The position numbers were made by a program, and so were the translations under genes. 64,000 bases of DNA, taken from CAZDXB01 sp964509335 (GTDB lineage Bacteria > Bacteroidota > Ignavibacteria > Kapaibacteriales > UBA2268). The DNA lies in contig CAZDXB010000002.1 of the NCBI GenBank assembly GCA_964509335.1, positions 124,001 to 188,000 of the forward strand, given 5' to 3'. The notes below the pieces were generated by a model that worked only from the letters and a program-made list of their open reading frames with translations, was not told where the DNA came from and ran no database searches. Shown piece after piece: positions 15,620 to 25,000 of this stretch (positions within the stretch are counted from its first letter, which is position 1; each line of letters opens with the position of its first letter).

Positions 15620-18037
15620 TTAAAATTCCCTTAAATCGGCGGCGAACTTCTTAGTAATAAACGCTACCATACCGTTCACAATATTATCGGCTTCTTTGTC
15701 CTTTAACGTTCTTTCCGCCGAAGAAAATTTCAATGAAAACGCTATGCTTTTCTTGCCCTCCCTAATCGGTTCGCCTTCGTAAACGTCGAATATCTCCACG
15801 GACTTAAGTAGCTCGCCGCCTTTTTCTATTATTGCTTTCTCGATACTACGAGCCGGCGTTTTCTTGTCCGCAACAAAAGCCAAATCCCTTTCAATCGCCG
15901 GATAAGGCGCGATTGGAATATATTTGCCGTATTTGCTTTCAGCTTGATACAAATCTTTCAATTCAATATTCGCTATAAATACGCTTTTCTCAATATCGAA
16001 TTTCTTAAGAAGCTTTTTCTCTATTTCTCCTATATAGCCTATAGTTTTATCGCCGAATTTGACGGCGAGAGAATTTTTAGAAAAAACCGCGTCCCCGTTT
16101 TTATTTTCGACAAACTCGACTCTTTTAAGTCCGAAAAATTCAATAAAACTCTCTATTATTCCTTTTATGTCGAAGAAATCGACTTCTTCTTCTTTGTGGC
16201 TCCACTGCTTAGGGAATCTAGCTCCGCTTAATACGGCTATTAACTCTTCTTTTTCCAAATGATTCTTAATGAAAGTCTTCTCTTTTTCGCCTACCAGATG
16301 AAACGTTTTGCCGATTTCAAACAGCCTCAAATCGGCGACGCCCAAGCGGATATTCCGCTCGACTGTTCGCAACGCCGAAGGTATCAAAGAAGTCCGCATA
16401 GCAGATAGCTCTCTCCCCAACGGATTCGCTATCTCGATATATTTTTTCTCGAAAGTCTCCGCCGACTCGGGGTCTATTATATTCTGCGTTAAAATTTCTG
16501 AAAACCCGTTGTTTATAAAGAAATTCGAGATACTTTTTCTTAACTCGGGAGCGGAAAGTTCCTCCGGTATAGCCATTCCCACATCGGCGGTAATAGAATA
16601 ATCCGCCTCGATGTTGTCGTAGTCGCAAATTCGCGCTATTTCTTCTATCAAATCGACTTCCGACGAAACGTCCGCCCTCCAAGGCGGTATCTCGTACAGA
16701 GCTTCGTTTTCGCTTTCCTCCAGAGCCGCGAATCCTAATCGCTTCAAAATATCGCGCATAGTCTCGTTGGAAATATCCATTCCTATCAAATCTCTAGCTC
16801 TCTGGAATCTGAATTTTAACGTTCCGCGTTTCATTAGATTAGGATATTCGTCGATATGCCCTTTGTCGGTTTCCCCGCCGGCTAATTCCGCTATCATTTG
16901 CGCCGCTCTATCGAGAGCTTTCGGAACGTTTTCTATATCGACTCCGCGCTCGAATCTATAAGAAGAATCGCTTTGGATTTGTAACTTCTTTGAAGTTTTT
17001 CTTATCGACTCCGGCTTAAAGTAAGCCGATTCTAATAATATATTTTTTGATTTCTCGGTGATTTCGCTGTTCTCGCCGCCCATCACGCCTCCGACCGCTA
17101 CGCTTTTTTCGGCGTCGCAAATCATTAACGTTGACTCGTCCAATTCTCTCTCTTTGCCGTCCAAAGTAGTGAATTTCTCGCCTTTTCTGGCGGTTTTGCA
17201 AATTATCTTATTGCCGGCGATATTGTCCAAGTCAAAAGTATGAAGCGGCTGGCCTAACTCCATCATTACGTAATTGGTAACGTCAACTACGGCGTTCATA
17301 GGGCGAATGCCGACCGACGTAAGCCTGCGCTTCAACCAATCGGGCGACTCCTTCACTTCTACGCCTCTAACGACTCTCGCCGTATATCTCGGGCATTTCT
17401 CGGAATCTTCAATAATTACTTCAATATCCTTTTCGACTTCCCGCTCGCCTTCCTTTATATCCACGGACGGGCTTTTCAAATCCTTTTTCAAGTAAACCGC
17501 CAAATCGCGAGCTACACCCAAATGACTTAAGCAATCGGCTTTGTTCGGCGTCAAATCTATATCGTAAACTATATCGTTCAGCTTAAAATAATCTTTTATC
17601 GGAACGCCGACTTCGGAATCGTCGGGCAGAACCCATATTCCCGAGCTTTCATATCCCAGCCCCAGCTCAGCTTGGCTGCAAATCATTCCGTTCGACTGGA
17701 CGCCTCTAATTTTTACCGGCTTGAGTTCCGCTCCCCAATCGGGAATGAACGCGCCGGGAGCGGCGAATACTATTTTCTGTCCTTTTGCCACGTTCGGAGC
17801 GCCGCAAACAGCCTCGCTCACGCCGTCGCCGTAATTCACCTTGCACAGCGACAATCTATCCGCGTTCGGATGCTCTTTCTTCTCCAACACCTCTCCAACG
17901 AAAAAATTGTCGTATTTTTTGCCGTAATCGGTTACGCCCTCCACTTCGAGTCCGAGCATTGTCAATATCGAACTCAAACGCTCCGGGCTTTCGTCCAAAT
18001 CAATAAATTCCTTCAACCACTCGTATGATACCAACAT
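15620..18037 (-). CDS. pheT: Phenylalanyl-tRNA synthetase beta subunit
   Basis: The beta subunit of the alpha2-beta2 phenylalanyl-tRNA synthetase, 805 residues, the normal length. The N-terminus MLVSYEWLKEFIDLDESPERL leads into the EMAP-II-like tRNA-binding domain at ~40-150 (VGEVLEKKEHPNADRLSLCKV). The B3/B4 editing domain covers ~210-385 (VDVTNYVMMELGQPLHTFDL, SSYRFERGVD), the B5 domain ~405-475 (PPWRADVSSEVDLIEEIAR), then the catalytic-like core and a C-terminal FDX-ACB anticodon-binding domain from ~710 (PIAPYPAIERDLAFV). The catalytic alpha subunit gene pheS is not in the window. A run of T/A just upstream of the start may belong to its promoter. Confidence 0.96.
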   Translation of the reverse strand: MLVSYEWLKEFIDLDESPERLSSILTMLGLEVEGVTDYGKKYDNFFVGEVLEKKEHPNADRLSLCKVNYGDGVSEAVCGAPNVAKGQKIVFAAPGAFIPDWGAELKPVKIRGVQSNGMICSQAELGLGYESSGIWVLPDDSEVGVPIKDYFKLNDIVYDIDLTPNKADCLSHLGVARDLAVYLKKDLKSPSVDIKEGEREVEKDIEVIIEDSEKCPRYTARVVRGVEVKESPDWLKRRLTSVGIRPMNAVVDVTNYVMMELGQPLHTFDLDNIAGNKIICKTARKGEKFTTLDGKERELDESTLMICDAEKSVAVGGVMGGENSEITEKSKNILLESAYFKPESIRKTSKKLQIQSDSSYRFERGVDIENVPKALDRAAQMIAELAGGETDKGHIDEYPNLMKRGTLKFRFQRARDLIGMDISNETMRDILKRLGFAALEESENEALYEIPPWRADVSSEVDLIEEIARICDYDNIEADYSITADVGMAIPEELSAPELRKSISNFFINNGFSEILTQNIIDPESAETFEKKYIEIANPLGRELSAMRTSLIPSALRTVERNIRLGVADLRLFEIGKTFHLVGEKEKTFIKNHLEKEELIAVLSGARFPKQWSHKEEEVDFFDIKGIIESFIEFFGLKRVEFVENKNGDAVFSKNSLAVKFGDKTIGYIGEIEKKLLKKFDIEKSVFIANIELKDLYQAESKYGKYIPIAPYPAIERDLAFVADKKTPARSIEKAIIEKGGELLKSVEIFDVYEGEPIREGKKSIAFSLKFSSAERTLKDKEADNIVNGMVAFITKKFAADLREF

Positions 18038-18198
18038 ATAAAGCCAACCGTTTTTTTTTAATTGAAAATTATAATTAATTTTAAAATATAAATTTAAATA
18101 ATTCTCATAAATATTTTGTTAAGCAAACTAAATTAATAAATTTTATCTAAACAATTAAGACATTGTTTCATTATTAATAATCAAAATTGGAGGACGAG
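18038..18198. promoter_or_regulatory. Divergent region between pheT and yjbQ
   Basis: About 160 bp of very AT-rich sequence between two divergent genes; it must contain both promoters. No confident promoter elements were picked out. A GGAGG ribosome-binding site at 18189-18193 fixes the start of the YjbQ gene at 18199. Confidence 0.4.
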
Positions 18199-18615
18199 AT
18201 GAAAAGCTTTCGAAAAGAGCTTTGGTTCGAAACTTCTACGAGAAGAGCTTATATCAATATCACTCCCGAAGCGGAAAACTTTTTAAACGAAACGGGAGTA
18301 AAAGAAGGATTCTGCTTAGTAAACGCGATGCACATAACGGCGAGCGTCTTTGTCAACGACGACGAAAGAGGTTTGCACCACGATTTTGAAGTTTGGCTCG
18401 AGAAACTCGCGCCCGAAAAGCCGCACTCTCAATACGAGCACAACGGCGCCGAAGACAATGCCGACGCTCACCTAAAGCGTCAAATAATGGGCAGAGAAGT
18501 CGTCGTCGCTATTACCGACGGCAAGCTCGACTTAGGTCCGTGGGAGCAAATCTTTTACGGCGAGTTCGACGGCAAAAGAAGGAAACGCGTCCTAGTCAAA
18601 ATTATCGGCGAGTAA
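18199..18615 (+). CDS. yjbQ: YjbQ/UPF0047 family protein
   Basis: A 138-residue protein of the UPF0047/YjbQ family. Members are small homotrimeric cytoplasmic proteins; some have been described with weak thiamine-phosphate synthase activity, but the physiological role is unsettled. Conserved motifs are visible: HITASVFVNDDE (near residue 46), the YEHN...DNADAHLKRQIMG metal-site region (near 83) and DLGPWEQIFYGEFDG (near 115). I choose the ATG at 18199, 5 bases after a GGAGG ribosome-binding site, over a TTG four codons upstream that overlaps that site. It appears to be a single-gene unit; a MITE-like repeat follows 38 bp after the stop. Confidence 0.9.
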   Translation: MKSFRKELWFETSTRRAYINITPEAENFLNETGVKEGFCLVNAMHITASVFVNDDERGLHHDFEVWLEKLAPEKPHSQYEHNGAEDNADAHLKRQIMGREVVVAITDGKLDLGPWEQIFYGEFDGKRRKRVLVKIIGE

Positions 18616-18653
18616 ATTAATCGGCATTCGAAATTATAATATTTGTTCGTAGT

Positions 18654-18803
18654 GGCTTTCTAATAACTACTGTTTTACTTATCCTCAAGGTAAACCTTGA
18701 GGTTGATATTTCTCTTGAAACGTCCGTCAATCGAGTGTTTATGTCAACCTTCGGGTTTACCCGAAGGGTTTGAAATCCTATACAAACGGGTTTTGATACA
18801 GCC
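18654..18803 (-). mobile_element. MITE-like element, copy 2
   Basis: A ~150-bp element in the opposite orientation to the copy at 11193-11347. The inverted ends are GGCTTTCTAATAAC and GTTTTGATACAGCC (imperfect). Its two hairpins, CCTCAAGGTAAACCTTGAGG and CCTTCGGGTTTACCCGAAGG, sit in the same relative places as in the other copies, while the sequence between them has drifted. No clear target duplication is seen. It lies between the converging yjbQ and SDR genes and may serve as a bidirectional transcription end for them. Confidence 0.65.
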
Positions 18804-18820
18804 CCCTGCCGGAAAAAACC

Positions 18821-19672
18821 TTACAAAGCCTCCTCAAGTATATCCTCGCTTACTTCCCATAGCTTTTTAGCTATGCCCTCGTCTTGCGCGAGAGACGAAG
18901 GCTTCCTCTGCTTTTTATCGACAAAATACTTGCCCGTCGCGTCTTCAATCTCGTCCGAAAAAGCTAAATAGACGCCCGTTTCCGCGGCTTTTTTCGAACC
19001 GCGGAGCAAGGGAGCGGCTAAATTGTAAAACAATTTGAATAATACACTCGAGCTTTGGCCAAAATTCGAGGCGACCACGCCGGGATGAAAGGAGTTGGAA
19101 GTTATATTATATTTTTTCCATCTTTTGGAAAGCTCCAAACTAAATAATAGATTGAATAGCTTTGATAGCGCGTAGGCTCGCCAAGCGCTATAGCGCTTTT
19201 CTAAAAGCGAATCGTCGAAGTCTATATGATTTATAAATTCGTGAGCTCTCGAGCTTACGTGAATAATTCGCGCTCCGGCGGCGTTCTTCAAAAGTTCAAA
19301 AAGCTCGTTTGTCAGTAAAAAATGGCTAAAGTGATTTACGGCGAGAGTCTCCTCTAATCCGTCTTTTGTTATTCTTCGCTTTTTGGCTATGAAACCGGCG
19401 TTATTTATTAATACGTCCAGTTTCTTGTAATCTTTTTTAACTTTCTCCGCCGCTTTTTTTGCCTCTTCCATACTTGAAAAATCCGCTATAACCGTTCGAG
19501 CTTTATCCTCGCCGCCGATTCGATTGATTTCGTCTTTCAGCGCTTCGGCTTTTTCGGGATTTCTGCCGTGTAGTATTAAACGGCGCTCTTCTTTACGAGC
19601 CAATTCCTTAGCCATTTCCGCTCCGATGCCGGAAGTCGCTCCCGTTATTAATATTACTTTTTCATTATTCAT
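18821..19672 (-). CDS. Short-chain dehydrogenase/reductase (retinol dehydrogenase-like)
   Basis: A 283-residue classical SDR. Visible features are the cofactor motif TGATSGIG at residues 10-17 with HGRNPEKA shortly after (an Arg after the second strand favours NADPH), NNAG at ~90, the catalytic Ser in VSSRAH (~140) and the YALSK active-site Tyr/Lys (~165-170). The order and the C-terminal substrate-binding region with a hydrophobic stretch resemble the retinol-dehydrogenase/WW-oxidoreductase-like group. The substrate is unknown; lipid-type carbonyls are possible. The start lies 4 bp after the acpS stop codon with no separate ribosome-binding site, so translation is probably coupled to acpS. 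Confidence 0.88.
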   Translation of the reverse strand: MNNEKVILITGATSGIGAEMAKELARKEERRLILHGRNPEKAEALKDEINRIGGEDKARTVIADFSSMEEAKKAAEKVKKDYKKLDVLINNAGFIAKKRRITKDGLEETLAVNHFSHFLLTNELFELLKNAAGARIIHVSSRAHEFINHIDFDDSLLEKRYSAWRAYALSKLFNLLFSLELSKRWKKYNITSNSFHPGVVASNFGQSSSVLFKLFYNLAAPLLRGSKKAAETGVYLAFSDEIEDATGKYFVDKKQRKPSSLAQDEGIAKKLWEVSEDILEEAL

Positions 19673-19676
19673 AAAC

Positions 19677-20057
19677 TTAATCGCCGTTCTTTTCTATTAC
19701 CAAATAAGCTACCGCGTTGTTATCGGTATGCGAAAGCGAGACGAAAATATCGCAATCGCCCCAATTCTTAGCCATTCCGCCGGTAAGTTCTATTAAGGGC
19801 TTGCCGTTCGGCTCGTTTCTCACGCCTACTTCGGAAAACTTAAATCCTTTCGTTATTCCCGTCCCTATCGCCTTGCTGAAAGACTCTTTTGCGGCGAATC
19901 GGGCGGCGTAGTGCAGATATTTCGTCTCGTTGAACTGCTCGCAATATTGAATTTCTACGTCGGTAAATATCCTCTTTAAAAAACGTTTCCCGTATTTTTC
20001 TATTGCCTTTTCTATCCTCGGTATTTCTATTATGTCCGTTCCTATTCCTATTATCAT
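19677..20057 (-). CDS. acpS: Holo-[acyl-carrier-protein] synthase
   Basis: A 126-residue enzyme that transfers 4'-phosphopantetheine from CoA to the serine of acyl carrier protein, enabling fatty acid synthesis. Hallmarks are IGIGTDIIEIPRI with the metal-binding Asp at residue 8, FTDVEIQYCEQ, and RFAAKESFSKAIGTGI with the second metal ligand Glu near residue 58; SLSHTDNNAVAYL closes the domain. Length is normal for the AcpS class. A GAGAGAGG ribosome-binding site lies just before the ATG. The SDR gene follows after 4 bp. Confidence 0.95.
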   Translation of the reverse strand: MIIGIGTDIIEIPRIEKAIEKYGKRFLKRIFTDVEIQYCEQFNETKYLHYAARFAAKESFSKAIGTGITKGFKFSEVGVRNEPNGKPLIELTGGMAKNWGDCDIFVSLSHTDNNAVAYLVIEKNGD

Positions 20058-20104
20058 TTGCCTCTCTCTATAATGTGTATTCTATATTTTTTATCCGCTC
20101 CCTC

Positions 20105-20516
20105 TTGTTCTCTTTCCCAAATTGGAATTTGGGAAAGAGACGAATACGAGAAAATCACTATCCAACAAAACGTAGGGGCGAACCTGCGTGTTCGCCCATC
20201 TTCTTTTCTTGTTCTCTTTCCCAAATTGGAATTTGGGAAAGAGACGAATACGAGAAAATCANNNNNNNNNNNNNNNNNNNNNNNNNNNNNNNNNNNNNNN
20301 NNNNNNNNNNNNNNNNNNNNNNNNNNNNNNNNNNNNNNNNNNNNNNNNNNNNNNNNNNNNNTCTTGTTCTCTTTCCCAAATTGGAATTTGGGAAAGAGAC
20401 GAATACGAGAAAATCACTATCCAACAAAACGTAGGGGCGAACCTGCGTGTTCGCCCATCTTCTTTTCTTGTTCTCTTTCCCAAATTGGAATTTGGGAAAG
20501 AGACGGGCGACTAATC
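20105..20516 (+). repeat. Tandem array of a 104-bp double-hairpin unit
   Basis: Four starts of the same unit are visible at 20105, 20209, 20364 and 20468, with spacing exactly 104 on either side of the gap. Each unit has a 32-bp hairpin (15-bp arms TCTCTTTCCCAAATT/AATTTGGGAAAGAGA), a spacer CGAATACGAGAAAATCACTA and a second hairpin GGGGCGAACCTGCGTGTTCGCCC. Copies are identical to the base where they can be compared, implying recent duplication. The gap at 20262-20361 lies inside the array and the true copy number is unknown. The fourth copy ends just after its first hairpin. Confidence 0.85.
20262..20361. other. Scaffold gap (100 N) inside the tandem array
   Basis: Exactly 100 N. Aligning the flanks to the unit shows that 49 bp, or 49 plus a multiple of 104, is missing, so 100 is not the real length. 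Confidence 0.9.
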
Positions 20517-20526
20517 TTACGAAACC

Positions 20527-20611
20527 CTCATTCCCAAACTCCGTTCCCCTCCTCCTCATTCCCAAACTCTGTTCTCCTCCTCCTCATTCCCAACTCCGAT
20601 TTGGGAATGAG
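20527..20611 (+). repeat. Three 28-bp tandem half-palindromes ending in a hairpin
   Basis: CTCATTCCCAAACTC-like units begin at 20527, 20555 and 20583, a constant 28-bp period, separated by GTTCTCCTCCTC-like spacers. Only the last unit is completed by a right arm, giving the hairpin CTCATTCCCAA-loop-TTGGGAATGAG at 20583-20611. It belongs to the TTCCCAAATT palindrome family. On the minus strand it lies 11 bp beyond the sirtuin stop, so the hairpin may end that transcript. Confidence 0.7.
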
Positions 20612-20621
20612 TTAACAATAT

Positions 20622-21365
20622 TCATTCAATAAACTTCTTATACTCATCTACTAACTTGGGCAGCGCCTCTCCCGCCGGAGCTTGCAATCTTTCGTTAGCG
20701 TAAGCGCTGAAAGCCGTATCGTTCGGATTAACCTCCACGACATAGGCGCCGTTTCTCAACGCAATAATAGGCAACTCCGCCGCTGGGAATACTTCAGCCG
20801 CCGTGCCTACGCTGAAATACAGGTCCGCGCTCGCCGCCGCTTCCTGAGACTTTCTCAAAGCGTCCATCGGCAACATCTCGCCGAACCAAACTACCGAAGG
20901 ACGTATCCTACCGCCGCAATGTTCGCAACGAGGCGGTTCTTCGGCTTCCATATCTATTTCCTTTTCGTAAGGTCTCTTGCAGTCCATACAGTGATTTTCG
21001 ATTATATTCCCGTGCAATTCGTAAACTCTACTGGAGCCGGCTTGCTGGTGCAACCTATCGACGTTCTGCGTAGTTAAAGCGAAGTCGTCAAAAATCTTTT
21101 CCATTTCCGCCAAGGCGTAATGGCCGGAATTTGGCTTTTTGCTGTATATAATCTCCCTCCTTTCTTGATACCAAGTCCAAACAAGTTTGGGATTTCTCAT
21201 AAAACCGTCCGCGCTCGAAAGTTCCGAAGGGTCGAATTTAGCCCATAATCCGTCGGGGTCTCTGAACGTCTTTATGCCGCTTTCAGCGGATATTCCCGCG
21301 CCAGTGAGAGCCGCTACTTTGTCGGCTTCCGATAACTTTCGAAGCAGTTCTTTGGAAATTTCCAT
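20622..21365 (-). CDS. cobB: NAD-dependent protein deacylase (sirtuin, CobB-like)
   Basis: A 247-residue sirtuin that removes acyl groups from lysines using NAD+. Motifs are TGAGISAESGI at 21-31, TQNVDRLH at 99-106, the catalytic His118 in ELHGN, and a zinc site with Cys126, Cys129, Cys147 and Cys150. Tyr66 and Arg69 (in WTWYQERREI) match the Tyr-x-x-Arg pair that lets class III sirtuins such as SIRT5 and CobB accept succinyl and malonyl groups, so desuccinylase activity is likely. Length is standard. A GAGG ribosome-binding site precedes the ATG. It is transcribed alone, as a palindrome-rich spacer separates it from acpS. Confidence 0.93.
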   Translation of the reverse strand: MEISKELLRKLSEADKVAALTGAGISAESGIKTFRDPDGLWAKFDPSELSSADGFMRNPKLVWTWYQERREIIYSKKPNSGHYALAEMEKIFDDFALTTQNVDRLHQQAGSSRVYELHGNIIENHCMDCKRPYEKEIDMEAEEPPRCEHCGGRIRPSVVWFGEMLPMDALRKSQEAAASADLYFSVGTAAEVFPAAELPIIALRNGAYVVEVNPNDTAFSAYANERLQAPAGEALPKLVDEYKKFIE

Positions 21366-21471
21366 TGAAGACCTCGTCTCGTTTAATTACTATTACCTTT
21401 TGTAAATAAATTACAAATTTCGTTCGTTCTTGCAAACAATATTAGAGCGTCTTCCTTGTAAAACCCTACGC

Positions 21472-21501
21472 CTTCTTCCCAAATTGCAATTTGGGAAGAA
21501 G
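21472..21501. repeat. Perfect 30-bp palindrome of the TTCCCAAATT family
   Basis: CTTCTTCCCAAATT, a central GC, then the exact complement AATTTGGGAAGAAG. The core is identical to that of the palindromes at 20109 and 26175, but the outer bases are CTTC/GAAG instead of TCTC/GAGA or CTAA/TTAG. It lies between the sirtuin gene and the end of a small lipoprotein gene. Confidence 0.8.
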
Positions 21502-21566
21502 TAGAGGAAACGCGAAGTAGAAAAAACGTGAACCAAACATAAGCGCAAAAGGAATTTAAAAACCGC

Positions 21567-21926
21567 TTACTCTTCCTTCTTCTTAGGCTTAAACTGCTTT
21601 ACGTCGCTTTTCTTTTCCTTTTTATCGTAGATTTTCTTTTCTGCTCGCTTTCTTAGAGAATCAATCATACGATATAATTTTTGGGGATTCTCCTCCGACA
21701 TTTCAAAATATTTCTCCTTAAAACTTTCTTCCGTATAACCGTATTTTTCGTAAACATCACCGATTTCACTTCGCGCTTTAATTTTGTCGTCGGGATACTT
21801 TTCTCTGACTATCAAAATCTCCTCGTAAGCTTTCATAAAATCCTCGTTGTCGTCGCCTCCGAAAAGACCGCACGCTTGAAGCGCCGCCGCAGTAACAAAA
21901 AAAATTATTATCGCTCTCATTAGCAA
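21567..21926 (-). CDS. Small predicted lipoprotein
   Basis: A 119-residue protein with a hydrophobic N-terminus and lipobox (ALQAC, Cys19), so a lipid-anchored periplasmic or outer-membrane protein is predicted. The mature part is helical and charged (DFMKAYEEILIVREKYPDDK, then YGYTEESFKEKYFEMSEENP and a Lys-rich tail). The phrasing resembles small DUF4296-type Bacteroidota lipoproteins, but I cannot assign it firmly. It stands 77 bp after the large beta-helix gene, separated from it by a strong terminator, so it probably has its own promoter or receives read-through. Confidence 0.7.
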   Translation of the reverse strand: MLMRAIIIFFVTAAALQACGLFGGDDNEDFMKAYEEILIVREKYPDDKIKARSEIGDVYEKYGYTEESFKEKYFEMSEENPQKLYRMIDSLRKRAEKKIYDKKEKKSDVKQFKPKKKEE

Positions 21927-21944
21927 TCCTTCTTTTGTATAACG

Positions 21945-21982
21945 TAAAAAAAGCCGAAGCGGAATGAATCCGCTCCGGCTTT
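21945..21982 (-). terminator. Intrinsic terminator of the beta-helix surface protein gene
   Basis: On the minus strand AAAGCCGGAGCGGA pairs with TCCGCTTCGGCTTT around a 5-base loop and is followed by a T run. It begins ~20 bp after the stop codon of the gene ending at 22004. Confidence 0.9.
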
Positions 21983-22003
21983 ATATATCAAAGGATTATT
22001 TCC

Positions 22004-25000
22004 TTATTTGACAATTACCATCTTGCGCGTAATTGTATATTCGCCGGAAGTTAAGGTGTAGTAATAAACGCCCGAACTCAATTCATATTTCGAAGCGTTA
22101 AGTTCTACCATATTCCATCCGGAATGCGCGTTTTCGGTAATAACAGCCGCTTCCTTACCATACGAATCCGTAATCGCTATACGCACGGTCGCAGGATTAG
22201 GAGCGTAATAATTGATTTTCGTTTCCGTTTCGAACGGATTCGGCGTATTCTCTTGCAATACGAATCCTCCTGCTATAGCGTCGCCAACTCCCGTAGCGTC
22301 GCTTTCAGAAACCGAAACGACGGCTTCTTCGGACATAACCGAGCCGCATTCGTTCGTAACTTCAACAGTGTAAGAACCGGCGTGAGAGAATGTAGCGGAA
22401 GATACCGTGAATGTTCTGCTGGTCTCACCGTCTATCTCTTCGCCGTCTTTGTGCCACTGGTATGACAGCGGAGGATCTCCGGCAGCCGTTACAAACATCG
22501 AGAACGGTTGTCCGACGATAGCGTTTTGATCGGCGGGTTGCTTAACAATCTCTACGCCTTCTTTAACCTCTAAGGTCGCGGATTCCGTAGTCTCGGAATT
22601 TCCGCCCGGCAATACCGATACAACGCAATCGTAATCTCCCGCGTCTTCCATAGCAACCGGGTCAACAGTGTAAATCGACTCAGTCGCGTTAGGAATAGCC
22701 ACTCCGTCTTTACGCCATTGATATTCAATCGTCGCTTCATCGTCGCTAGGCTCGGCGGTTACGTCGAACGACGCCGCTTCGCCTTCGCAAGCTTCTACGC
22801 TTGAAGGTTGACCGGTGATATAAACTTCGGGATACAATCTTATGCCTACCAAATCAGAATATAAGGTATCGCAAGCGCCAATCAATCTTACGAAATAATT
22901 GTCGGCTAATTGAGCCTGCTCGATATTTCTGATTGATAGTATTGTCGATTGCGCTCCAGTGTAGTGTCCGTCAACCGAATAATCGTTCTGAACCGGGTCG
23001 TTCATAGAACCGATGAACCATTGGACGTCCGGCTGGTAAAGCGCGTCGTCGCCTTCGTCGGCTACTATATGAGCTTCGACTTCAAACATAACGTCGTCGC
23101 CCAAGTTTACTCTCTTGTCTTCCGGTTGACGCGTTACTTCCGCTGGACTCAAAGCGTTGACCAATACGTAATCCGTCCATTTCGGTTCGGCGCCGCTGCC
23201 CATTACCTTACAGCGATAAACGCCTTCCATATCGTAATTCAAACCGGGATTGTCCTCGTCGTAATAAGGAGTCCTGTCCAAATATAACGACGCTTTATCT
23301 GCCCATTCTTCAGTAGTCGGGTCTTCGTATAAATTAGTCATACTTTCGCCGTCTTTATACCATTCAAATCTCGGCTGAACGCCTTTAGTTACAGAAGCGT
23401 TAACGCTAAGAGCGTGGTCTTCCGCTCCTTTGCAATCCATAACGCCGGTCGGTTGAACGTTTATCGTTATCTCGGGAACGATATTCTCGCTGCCAACGAA
23501 ATAAGAATAACGAGTTTGACCTTTATAATCGTTTTCTTGGATTTCTTCGTTCCATTCGGGATTCGGGAGCGTTAACGGGTCGTCGTAAACTAATTCCTCG
23601 CTAAATAAATCAAGCGATAAGTTAAACGTGTTAAAATCAGCGAATTGAACTTCGACGTTCGTTGAATTCGCGTCCTGACCGGATACCGTTTGCCATTCGG
23701 AAAAGTCCGCGGCGTCGGAACCGTCCCAAGAACCGAATACGCTTCCGTCGGTATGATAATTGTTCTGGTCGATATTATTCATACCCGCGCCCGAAGCGCT
23801 TACAACCGGTCCCGTCGAATAATTCTGGAAGATATTCCTCATTATCGTATTCGAACCGCCGTTTATTCTTAACGTCGGTAAGCCGACTGATTGGTTGGCT
23901 ACCGAATTATAATAAAAGCCAAGGTCCGAATTGTTTAAATAAACGCAATAAGTATCAGTGCCGCCAATTTGAGAATTAGCTATATAACCATCGGTCTGGT
24001 TGGCGACTATAGAGTATTGAGTACCGCCTGCAGATGTAACGTCGAAATCGCAATAGTTTACTTCTACGTTGCTGTTATCAATATACGCCGCGTTCGAAGT
24101 TGCCGCGTTTTGGAAAGCAACGGCGTTGTTTTTAATGTCAACAGGGAAAGTCGAAGAACCGCAAGAGGATATATATAATCCGTCCGCTCTCGGTCCCATA
24201 AGAGTTTGACTTATTTTAACGCTGTTGTCAGTCAGCTGCAATTTAGGCAAATTATCGGCGTAAATACCGTTAATCTCTTGATTGCCGCCAGTCATTTGGT
24301 TATTGTCAACAATTGTCATATCGGTGAAATTCGCGGGGTCGGTGTTCTCTAAATATATTATAGACGAACTGCCGCCGTTGCCGGTAAATCCGGAAAATCT
24401 GTTATCTTGGATAGTCGTTCCGTTCGTCGAATGCAATCCATATAAAGCCCCGCCGTGCGATACAAAGTCATTGTCGGTTACCGTTACGTCGTTTTCCGCG
24501 CAAGGCGAGCCCGTCGGATTTCCATATAACTGAACGAAATACCAAGTTTGGTCTTCAAAATCGTTATTAGTTATACTCAATTTCCTCGGACAAGAACTCG
24601 TTTCGTTAATACCCTTGGCGTTGTCGTTAAATTTATTGTCCTGAATCGTTACGTCGTAGGCGTCCGCCATATTTATCGTAATATGGTCGTTGTCCTGCGG
24701 AGCTCCGTCAACTCCGTTAAATACGTTGTTTTGAATCGTTAGGTTTTGACCGCCTTGGAAATCAAGTATTCCGCCGTAACCGTTAGAGCCGTCAACCTCG
24801 AAAGTTATTCCTTCTACGGTCATATTGTCCGCGTTGTTGGCGCTCATCAAATAAGTATATGTCGAACTCGGAGCGTACTCTATCGTTACGTCGCTGGGAT
24901 TGCCCGTTTCGGATTTAATCGACACAAAGTTATCTCCCTCGGAAGGATAAGAACCTAACACAATCGGTCCTTGATAAGGCGGGTCCACTCCAGGTTCCAA

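Larger units (their letters stand above)
20058..20621. other. Repeat-filled intergenic region
   Basis: This 564-bp region between acpS and the sirtuin gene has no gene. It contains the start-proximal region of acpS, a 104-bp tandem array broken by a 100-N gap, and three 28-bp tandem units ending in a complete hairpin. Any long reading frames here are repeat translations that cross the N run. Confidence 0.7.

Noticed and set aside
16308..16682. Long frames on both strands inside pheT
   Set aside because: They are shadows of the well-conserved pheT frame and have no initiation signals.
20105..20516. The 104-bp array as a CRISPR array
   Set aside because: There are no variable spacers between short direct repeats; the whole unit, including the segment between hairpins, is identical, and no cas gene is near.
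20003..20632. Several long frames between acpS and the sirtuin gene
   Set aside because: They are translations of the hairpin array and cross the N run; the repeated phrases (SFPNWNLGKR) come from the repeated palindromes, not from a protein.
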